DNA of 11,417 nucleotides. It comes from Micrococcales bacterium UBA3913. Lineage in GTDB: Bacteria > Actinomycetota > Actinomycetes > Actinomycetales > Microbacteriaceae. The stretch is from the NCBI GenBank assembly GCA_002391425.1, contig DGEZ01000130.1, positions 1 to 11,417 of the forward strand, in the 5' to 3' direction. Numbering within the stretch: the stretch's first letter is position 1; every line of letters starts with the position of its first letter. The notes below the pieces were generated by a model. The model saw only the letters and a list, made by a program, of their open reading frames with translations, made no database searches and was not told the DNA's origin. Below are positions 1 through 4,715 of the stretch, piece by piece. The position numbers and the translations under genes were made by a program.

Positions 1-1
1 C

Positions 2-103
2 GTTGCCGCCGTGGGTCTGCCGGGGATCCCCTGGCGGCGGCCCGACTCGGTGCTGTTCTCACCCGGAGTCACGACGCGGTTCGGGGCGCCGACACCGGCC
101 TGA
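2..103 (+). CDS. 3' end of an unidentified gene (partial)
   Basis: The frame beginning at base 2 is open from the window edge and ends at TGA 101-103, giving 33 residues that finish in RFGAPTPA. The composition, rich in Pro, Gly, Val and Arg, is that of an ordinary high-GC actinobacterial C-terminus. A plausible promoter for the next gene starts just after the stop, which fits a gene boundary here. I do not recognise the family. The fragment is short and an accidental open frame in GC-rich DNA cannot be excluded. Confidence 0.35.
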   Translation, partial: VAAVGLPGIPWRRPDSVLFSPGVTTRFGAPTPA

Positions 104-108
104 GCCTG

Positions 109-138
109 TTGCGGACAGTTTTGTCCGTTTCCTATGCT
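109..138 (+). promoter_or_regulatory. Candidate promoter with an inverted repeat in the spacer
   Basis: TTGCGG (109-114) and TATGCT (133-138) are separated by 18 bases and lie about 40 bases upstream of the ATG at 177. This is a reasonable actinobacterial housekeeping-type promoter. The spacer carries the perfect inverted repeat CGGACA-gttt-TGTCCG (112-127), placed where a repressor would block RNA polymerase. The regulator is unknown. Both the promoter and the operator are predictions from sequence alone. Confidence 0.35.
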
Positions 139-176
139 GTGGCGCAAACCTGGTTCCGAGTTCGATTCGCAGCATC

Positions 177-1262
177 ATGACCCGACAGACGAAACGATCC
201 CCGATCCTGTCCCGCATCCTCGCCACCACCGCGTGTGCGAGTCTCGCGTTGGCCGCCGCGCCGGCTGCGCATGCGGTCCCGACCGACGAGGACGTCCTGT
301 ACGGCACCGCGAACGGCGGCGCCCCCGACTACCTCCACCACCTCACGACCGTCGATCAGACCGATGCGTCCATCGCGTTGTTCGGGCCCGGCCTGAACCA
401 GGAGTGGATCCGCGGCGTGGAGGTGCATGAGGGCGTCGGGTACGCGATCGTGCAGGGCGCGGACTGGTACATCGCCGAATGGGACCTCGCGACGGGAGAG
501 CTGCGGAACCGCGTCCCGCTGACCTGGTCCGGAGGGACGATCACGCTCGTGTGGGGCCTGGACGCCACGGTGAACGGGGTGAGACCGGACGGCACCCTGC
601 TGTCGGTGGCGCGCCTGATCGACCACACCAACGCGATCGGCACCATGGTGGTGCAGATCGATCCGGCGACCGGTGAGATCACCCCGATCGCGCTCTTCGA
701 CCGGGTCGGCGTCTCCATCGACGACCTCGCGACGGACCCGACGACCGGGACGACGTACGTCCTGCTGGCGACCTCGGAGGGCGCGCGATTCGCGGTCCTC
801 GACATCGGCACCGGTGTCGTGAACGGCACCGACGAGTTCACGCAGCTCAGCCCGCCCGCCGGGGCGACCGACTTCATCCGCGGTGCGGATTTCGACGAGG
901 ACGGCATCCTCTGGTTCATCTACCACGTGAAGCTGAACGACGCGGACGACACCACCTACGACGAACTGTGGCGCACGGACGGCGCCTTCGGCGTCGATGT
1001 CTCCATGCACCGCATCGGCGACTACCTGGGCGGCGAGCCCGCCCTCGCGATCGGCGATGCGGCGCCGCCGCCCGGTGCAGGTGGCGGGAGCGGGTCCGGC
1101 GGCGGGAGCGGGTCCGGCGGCTCGGGCGGCTCGGGCGGTTCCGGCGGGACCGGGACGCTCAGCGAGCTGCCGGCGACCGGGCGGGAAGCGGGAGCGGCAT
1201 GGCTCTTCGCCGCGCTGGTCGGTCGTCTCCGCCGTTGTGCGGCGATTGCGCTAGCCGAATGA
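177..1262 (+). CDS. Secreted LPxTG-type surface protein, beta-propeller-like, sorting signal probably frameshifted
   Basis: The open frame extends upstream of 177, but the ATG at 177 begins a textbook signal peptide: a basic N-terminus (MTRQTKR), a hydrophobic core at residues 11-30, and an AHA cleavage site near residue 33. No strong ribosome binding site is visible. Residues 35-305 contain propeller-like strand-turn units, for example DPATGEI and DPTTGTTY. These resemble the turns of secreted beta-propeller proteins, but the ligand is unknown. A Gly/Ser linker follows, then LPATG (residues 331-335), the site a sortase would use for wall attachment. The hydrophobic stretch after LPATG is only about ten residues before RLRR, and the end (CAAIALAE) is odd. 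Skipping one G near 1221-1222 gives a normal hydrophobic span and an RRLR tail ending at 1254. As written, wall anchoring is doubtful. Export is well supported. The function is unknown. Confidence 0.8.
   Translation: MTRQTKRSPILSRILATTACASLALAAAPAAHAVPTDEDVLYGTANGGAPDYLHHLTTVDQTDASIALFGPGLNQEWIRGVEVHEGVGYAIVQGADWYIAEWDLATGELRNRVPLTWSGGTITLVWGLDATVNGVRPDGTLLSVARLIDHTNAIGTMVVQIDPATGEITPIALFDRVGVSIDDLATDPTTGTTYVLLATSEGARFAVLDIGTGVVNGTDEFTQLSPPAGATDFIRGADFDEDGILWFIYHVKLNDADDTTYDELWRTDGAFGVDVSMHRIGDYLGGEPALAIGDAAPPPGAGGGSGSGGGSGSGGSGGSGGSGGTGTLSELPATGREAGAAWLFAALVGRLRRCAAIALAE
1083..1145 (+). repeat. In-frame tandem repeats encoding a Gly/Ser linker
   Basis: An 18-base unit starting GGCGGGAGCGGG occurs twice in tandem (1083-1100 and 1101-1118), encoding GGSGSG twice. 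Three 9-base units encoding GSG follow (1119-1145), the first two identical. The repeat separates the folded extracellular part from the LPATG signal. Such repeats can change length by slippage, so the linker may vary between strains. Confidence 0.8.
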
Positions 1263-1378
1263 GTGCTCAAGGTCGCGTGTTATGAGGAACACAAGGTGGT
1301 GGACCTTCCCAAGCGATTCTCAAACAAGCGCCCGGCGCTGAAATCGTTGATTTTCCGTGTTCTCAAGGGTGCCGAGCG

Positions 1379-1391
1379 CCGCGGACCGCGG
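1379..1391. promoter_or_regulatory. Palindrome upstream of the helix-turn-helix gene
   Basis: CCGCGG-A-CCGCGG is a 13-base palindrome, itself built of two palindromic hexamers, lying 39 bases before the GTG at 1431. Its position suits an operator for autoregulation by the downstream DNA-binding protein. That role is inferred only from placement. The 1263-1430 interval otherwise holds no gene I can support. Confidence 0.2.
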
Positions 1392-1430
1392 AACCGAACC
1401 CCGAAGAGACAGGATTCACGAGGCGCGGTC

Positions 1431-1778
1431 GTGAAAAATCCGGTGAAGTCTCAAACACGATTGACCCCTGAGCGGCGGGCCGAGTTGGTCGCCGATTACG
1501 AGGCCGGGATGCCCGTTCGCTCGATAGCCGCGAAGTACGGAGTTCACCGCGGAACTATCCCGAAGGTTGTGCTTGGGTCTGGCGGGACTCTACGGAGTGC
1601 TGGCCTCAGCGACGCTGGGCGTGTCCGCGCAGCTGCTCTCTATGCTAGCGGGCTCACTTTGAAGGAGATTGCCGAGAGACTTGGGGTTGATGACAAGACA
1701 GTTCGCAGCGCCGTGATCCAGAAAGGTGGCAGGCTGCGTCCGCAAGGTCGCCGGCCGGCTCACGCGAACACGAGGTAG
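1431..1778 (+). CDS. Small DNA-binding protein with two helix-turn-helix units
   Basis: The product is 115 residues long. I chose the GTG at 1431 because GAGG (1420-1423) lies seven bases upstream and the family-like sequence starts there. The frame stays open back to 1263, but that part is basic and low in structure. Residues 13-51 form one helix-turn-helix resembling the C-terminal DNA-binding part of serine recombinases (RSIAAKYGVHRGTI). Residues 63-100 form a second (LKEIAERLGVDDKTVRSAV). There is no recombinase catalytic domain, so it should bind DNA without cutting it. Small proteins of this type are frequent near mobile elements in actinobacteria, and the bound site is unknown. The end overlaps the antisense stop of the protease remnant by 19 bases. 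It could be a free-standing regulator or a leftover recombinase tail. Confidence 0.65.
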   Translation: MKNPVKSQTRLTPERRAELVADYEAGMPVRSIAAKYGVHRGTIPKVVLGSGGTLRSAGLSDAGRVRAAALYASGLTLKEIAERLGVDDKTVRSAVIQKGGRLRPQGRRPAHANTR

Positions 1779-1895
1779 AACGACAGGTGTAGCGCGAGGT
1801 TCAGATGCCGCGACTTGAACCACACACGGAGGAGAGTGAAGGCAAAACCGAGCGCGAGGATTGCCAGACGGGGAAGCCAGCTGGTCGGGGTTAAG
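1760..1895 (-). pseudogene. C-terminal part of a CPBP-family membrane protease, cut by the IS
   Basis: Read on the minus strand, 1895 down to the TGA at 1760-1762 encodes a hydrophobic C-terminus: a membrane segment (LAILALGFAFTLL), then a short basic loop, then RHLNLALHLSFYLVFA. The spacing from the segment's Gly to the His in LALH matches the last conserved motif of CPBP (Abi) intramembrane proteases, where that His helps bind the metal. The other half lies beyond the insertion sequence at 3562-3670. Joining the halves through one copy of TTAAG keeps the frame. With no start and half the gene gone, it cannot be functional. Confidence 0.75.
1891..1895. repeat. Target-site duplication, left copy (TTAAG)
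   Basis: TTAAG directly abuts the left inverted repeat of the IS and recurs immediately outside the right one at 3562-3566. Five bases fits the 4-5 bp duplications of the IS1380 family. Counting it once restores the protease reading frame, which supports it as a true insertion scar. Confidence 0.9.
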
Positions 1896-1910
1896 CCTGG
1901 ATCCACCGAT
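1896..1910 (+). repeat. Left terminal inverted repeat of the IS
   Basis: CCTGGATCCACCGAT is the exact reverse complement of bases 3547-3561. Identity stops at base 16, so the repeat is 15 bp. Perfect ends are what the transposase needs for recognition and cleavage. Confidence 0.93.
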
Positions 1911-1945
1911 CGGGGATGAGATAGGGCCGGCGTGTTAAGCGGAGA

Positions 1946-2013
1946 ATGCCTTTCTGATCAGGGAAAATAGGACTTGTCTAAGGTTCCATTTCGCCCGATA
2001 AGGAAGGCATCTC
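1946..2013 (+). promoter_or_regulatory. Hairpin able to hide the transposase ribosome binding site
   Basis: ATGCCTTTCT (1946-1955) pairs with AGGAAGGCAT (2001-2010) over ten positions with a single G-U pair. GAG (1942-1944) pairs with CTC (2011-2013) after one bulged A. The 3' arm covers the whole ribosome binding site AGGAAGG (2001-2007) of the transposase. A transcript reading in from outside would fold and hide the site. One starting inside the loop region (about 1956-2000) would lack the 5' arm and stay translatable. Protection from read-through by such structures is known for IS10 and IS50. For this element it is inferred from sequence. Confidence 0.5.
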
Positions 2014-2017
2014 GCAG

Positions 2018-3421
2018 ATGCAAGTTTCTCACGCTGCACGGTCTGCCGGTTGGTCATTTGATGATCCGAATCTCGTGTCGGCCGCGGGTGTGCTCCCGAT
2101 CGTCCGTCTCGCTGAGAAGGCCGGGCTGCGCAGTCTCGCGGATGAGTGGTTGAGTGTCCCGACGGACAAGGGTGCGAACGCCGGGTCGAAGGTCGCTTCA
2201 TTGGTAGCGGGAATGGTCGCGGGTGCGGATTCGATCGATGACATGGCGGTGCTGCGCCACGGCGGGATGAAGAAGCTGTTCACCTCGATCTATGCGCCCT
2301 CGACGTTGGGGTCGTTCTTGCGCTCGTTCACGTTTGGGCACGTCCGTCAACTCGATGCCGTCGCATCTCGGCTGCTGATCAACCTCGCCGGCCAGGCTCC
2401 GATCGTCCCCGCGCCCACGGACGGGCAGATGGTGTTCGTTGATGTTGATGACACGATCATCGAGGTCCACGGGCCGAAGAAGCAGGGCGCCGGGTTCGGA
2501 TACTCCGGGGTTCGCGGCCTCAACGCGCTCCTGGCGACAGTATCGACCGAGCAGACCGCCCCGGTGGTCATCGGACAACGCCTCCGTAAAGGCGCAACCG
2601 GATCCCCGCGCGGCGCCGCCCGTATCGTCGCCGACGCGCTCAAAACCATCACTCGACTGCCCGGCACGGCCGCAGCACCGGTGTTACTGCGCGCGGACTC
2701 CGCGTATTACGGACACGCGACCGTGGCCGCAGCACTCAAGGCCGGGGCTGACGTGTCGATCACGGCCCGGCAGGATCCCGCAGTCAAACGCGCGATCGGC
2801 ACGATCGCGGACGATGCCTGGACGAAGATCCAGTACACCGACGCGATCTACGACCCCGACACAGACACCTGGACCTCCGACGCGGAAGTCGCTGAGGTTC
2901 CCTTCACCGCGTTCTCCTCGAAACCGAAGAAGAACCGAATCCAGGGGCGTCTGGTCGTCAGGCGCATCCCGGAGCTGAACAAGAAGAAGCTGTCCCAGCC
3001 GACCCTGTTCGACACGCACCGCTTCCACGCGTTCTTCACCACCAGCACCCTCGACACCGTCACCGCCGACCAGGTCCATCGCCGACACGCGATCATCGAG
3101 CAAGTCAACGCCGACCTGAAGAACTCCGCCCTCGCGCACCTACCCTCAGGGATCTTCACCGCCAACGCAGCCTGGCTCGTCCTGGCCGTCATCGCATTCA
3201 ACCTCACCCGCACCGCCGGCATGATCGCCGATCAGGCCGGACGACTGGCACGGGCGACGACCGCGACCATCCGCCACACCCTCATCACCGTGCCCGCACG
3301 ACTGGCGCGATCCGCACGCCGCATCACCCTGCACCTCCCCGAGGCCTGGCCATGGCAGAACGCGTTCGACCGGCTCCTCACCATCACGCACGCGCCACCA
3401 CCAGCAGCAGCAGCCACCTGA
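2018..3421 (+). CDS. IS1380-family DDE transposase
   Basis: This 467-residue protein catalyses cut-and-paste movement of the surrounding element. The catalytic acidic residues are visible: the first Asp in VDVDDTIIEVHG (D142/D144), the second in LLRADSAYYG (D227), and the Glu in HAIIEQVNADLKN (E361). The HRRHAIIEQVNADLKN stretch is characteristic of the IS1380 group. The extra region between D227 and E361 (roughly 245-345) is expected for this family. The ATG at 2018 follows AGGAAGG by ten bases. Length is normal and there is no frameshift or internal stop, so the enzyme should be active. Transcription runs toward the ATPase-protease operon and no strong terminator separates them. Confidence 0.95.
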   Translation: MQVSHAARSAGWSFDDPNLVSAAGVLPIVRLAEKAGLRSLADEWLSVPTDKGANAGSKVASLVAGMVAGADSIDDMAVLRHGGMKKLFTSIYAPSTLGSFLRSFTFGHVRQLDAVASRLLINLAGQAPIVPAPTDGQMVFVDVDDTIIEVHGPKKQGAGFGYSGVRGLNALLATVSTEQTAPVVIGQRLRKGATGSPRGAARIVADALKTITRLPGTAAAPVLLRADSAYYGHATVAAALKAGADVSITARQDPAVKRAIGTIADDAWTKIQYTDAIYDPDTDTWTSDAEVAEVPFTAFSSKPKKNRIQGRLVVRRIPELNKKKLSQPTLFDTHRFHAFFTTSTLDTVTADQVHRRHAIIEQVNADLKNSALAHLPSGIFTANAAWLVLAVIAFNLTRTAGMIADQAGRLARATTATIRHTLITVPARLARSARRITLHLPEAWPWQNAFDRLLTITHAPPPAAAAT

Positions 3422-3546
3422 CCATCACCGCCACAGCGGCACGACCAAGGACCACGTGGACAACCGGGATGCGACGCCCGGAACACACCCCTGCCCTCGA
3501 CACGCCACCGCCCAGCACTCACGACAACCAAGCCAACCCCAGGCCC

Positions 3547-3561
3547 ATCGGTGGATCCAGG
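3547..3561 (-). repeat. Right terminal inverted repeat of the IS
   Basis: ATCGGTGGATCCAGG is the exact reverse complement of 1896-1910 and is followed directly by the second TTAAG copy. It fixes the right end of the element at 3561. Confidence 0.93.
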
Positions 3562-3566
3562 TTAAG
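3562..3566. repeat. Target-site duplication, right copy (TTAAG)
   Basis: This second copy of the 5-base duplication abuts the right inverted repeat. On the minus strand it forms part of the Leu-Thr codons of the interrupted protease gene (PERLT), as expected if this was the original target. Confidence 0.9.
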
Positions 3567-3670
3567 CGCTCGGGGATGAGCGACGCATGTCCCAGCCAGA
3601 AGATCACCGCGCTCGCAACAACGACCGCCCAGGTCGACAGATGCTCTCCGACGGCGCGGCACACGGACGG
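3562..3670 (-). pseudogene. Central part of the same CPBP-family protease, truncated at both ends
   Basis: On the minus strand this encodes SVCRAVGEHLSTW, then a membrane segment ending AVIFWLGHASLIPERL. The F-W-L-G-H pattern matches the second conserved CPBP motif, with its metal-binding His after a hydrophobic helix. The Arg in VCRAV sits where the Arg of the first motif, EExxxR, should be, but upstream the frame gives Ser, Pro and a stop (TGA, 3671-3673) instead of the Glu pair. Homology therefore ends inside the catalytic motif. This breakpoint is separate from the IS insertion and lies next to the promoter region of the ATPase-protease operon. The rest of the gene is not elsewhere in the window. 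Confidence 0.7.
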
Positions 3671-3694
3671 TCACCTATGGCTACTCGGTACGAT
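3666..3694 (+). promoter_or_regulatory. Weak candidate promoter for the ATPase-protease operon
   Basis: TACGAT (3689-3694) is a good -10 hexamer in a suitable place, 43 bases before the ATPase start. The only -35 at normal spacing is GACGGT (3666-3671), a poor match. It coincides with the point where protease homology ends. Expression may also come from transcription leaving the IS upstream. Confidence 0.3.
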
Positions 3695-3737
3695 AGACGA
3701 GGGATGTCGACTGAACGAACGCAGAGGAGAGTGAAGC

Positions 3738-4715
3738 ATGGCACGCGGAGACCTGCTCTTGGCTCTCGTTCAGTCCGGCGCTGGAGGCGATGACCTCGCC
3801 TTCCGGCGCGCGGCCGAGGCTCTCATCGCGGAGGAAGAGAACAAGAAGCACAATGTGCTTGCTTCGCAACTGACTGACGCGTTGCGCACACGGCGATCCA
3901 CCCCGACCGCCAATGTCACCTCACTCGCGCGAAATGACGCTGCTCGCGGACTGTTCTACGAGCAGGAACCCGAGCGGCGACTGTCGGAGTTGGTTCTTCC
4001 CGTCGAGGCCCGCCAAGCAGTCAGTCAGCTCATCGAGGAGCATCACCGCCGTGATCTCCTGCGCAGTCACGGTGTCGAGCCTCGTCATCGCCTCTTGTTC
4101 GTCGGGCCGCCCGGCGGCGGTAAGACCTCACTGGCTGAGGCGGTGGCGACCGAGTTGGCCGTTCCGTTGTTGAGCGTTCGCTACGAAGGTCTGATCGGCA
4201 GTTTCCTCGGTGAGACCGCGTCCCGTATGGAGGCGTTGTTCGACGCGGTGAGGGTCAGGCCGTGCGTGCTCTTTTTCGATGAGTTCGACGTTGTCGCCAA
4301 AGAACGTGGCGACACTCACGAGACGGGCGAGATCAAGCGGGTCGTGAGTTCATTGCTGCTGCAAGTGGATCGGCTTCCGAGCCACGTCATCGTCATTGCC
4401 GCCACCAATCATGCCGAGCTTCTCGATCGCGCGGTTTGGCGGCGCATGCTGCTTCGACTCGACCTGCCGAACCCCACGCGGGCCGGAAAGGTTGAGTGGC
4501 TGCAAGCATGGTCGGCACGGAGCGGCGTGAGCCTGGGGCTCTCTCCGCGGACGATTGCCGACCGCCTCGGCCGGGTCAGCTTCGCTGAGCTCGAAGAGTT
4601 CGCCTTGGACGTGCAGCGGCGCTCTATCCTCTCCGGGCCGGAGCCCGAATCGACGGCAGTCGTGCAGCAGCTACTCAAGCAGTGGTCTAGTCGCGCCCAC
4701 GTTAGCGAGGAGTAG
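3738..4715 (+). CDS. ietA: AAA+ ATPase of an IetAS-type system
   Basis: This 325-residue cytoplasmic ATPase shows the AAA core: Walker A GPPGGGKTS (123-131, Lys129), Walker B VLFFDEFD (177-184, Asp181/Glu182), sensor 1 AATN (221-224), and a likely arginine finger in LDRAVWRRM (Arg235/236). The first 90 residues are a helical extension starting RGDLLLALVQSGAGG, typical of ATPases paired with S8 proteases. The core resembles the FtsH/spastin type, so it probably forms a ring that remodels a protein. GAGGAGA (3724-3730) is an ideal ribosome binding site seven bases before ATG. Its stop overlaps the GTG of the protease gene, so the two are translationally coupled. AAA-S8 pairs are known as IetAS, a plasmid stability/incompatibility locus in Agrobacterium and an anti-phage system in later screens. 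The ATPase is thought to restrain or deliver substrate to the protease; that role is inference here. Confidence 0.85.
   Translation: MARGDLLLALVQSGAGGDDLAFRRAAEALIAEEENKKHNVLASQLTDALRTRRSTPTANVTSLARNDAARGLFYEQEPERRLSELVLPVEARQAVSQLIEEHHRRDLLRSHGVEPRHRLLFVGPPGGGKTSLAEAVATELAVPLLSVRYEGLIGSFLGETASRMEALFDAVRVRPCVLFFDEFDVVAKERGDTHETGEIKRVVSSLLLQVDRLPSHVIVIAATNHAELLDRAVWRRMLLRLDLPNPTRAGKVEWLQAWSARSGVSLGLSPRTIADRLGRVSFAELEEFALDVQRRSILSGPEPESTAVVQQLLKQWSSRAHVSEE

Larger units (their letters stand above)
1896..3561 (+). mobile_element. Complete IS1380-family insertion sequence
   Basis: The element is 1666 bp, within the usual size of the family. It is bounded by 15-bp perfect inverted repeats and a TTAAG duplication and holds one intact transposase gene. 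It lies inside a CPBP-type protease gene in the opposite orientation. Bases 1911-2017 hold the leader with its regulatory hairpin. Bases 3422-3546 hold no gene and no convincing terminator. The uninterrupted transposase, perfect ends and intact duplication suggest a fairly recent, possibly still active insertion. I could not assign a named member of the family. Confidence 0.93.

Noticed and set aside
3..176. N-terminal extension of the surface protein frame
   Set aside because: The extension is Arg/Pro/Cys-rich with no family-like features, it would bury the signal peptide, and the promoter-like elements lie inside it. The ATG at 177 is far better.
132..1010. 292-residue antisense frame opposite the surface protein gene
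   Set aside because: It is very rich in Arg, Val and Asp, typical of a GC-rich shadow frame, and it overlaps a clear exported protein.
1263..1430. Upstream GTG start for the helix-turn-helix gene
   Set aside because: The added residues are basic with no recognisable fold and no ribosome binding site is seen there, while GAGG is well placed before the GTG at 1431.
3464..3481. Hairpin CCGGG-atgcgacg-CCCGG as a terminator for the transposase
   Set aside because: The five-base stem has a long loop and no U-tract, too weak to call in GC-rich DNA.
1829..3736. Shared 13-mer GAGGAGAGTGAAG at 1829-1841 and 3724-3736
   Set aside because: One copy is antisense to the protease remnant and the other is the ATPase ribosome binding site. 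The flanks do not match, so I take it as chance similarity of purine-rich sequence.
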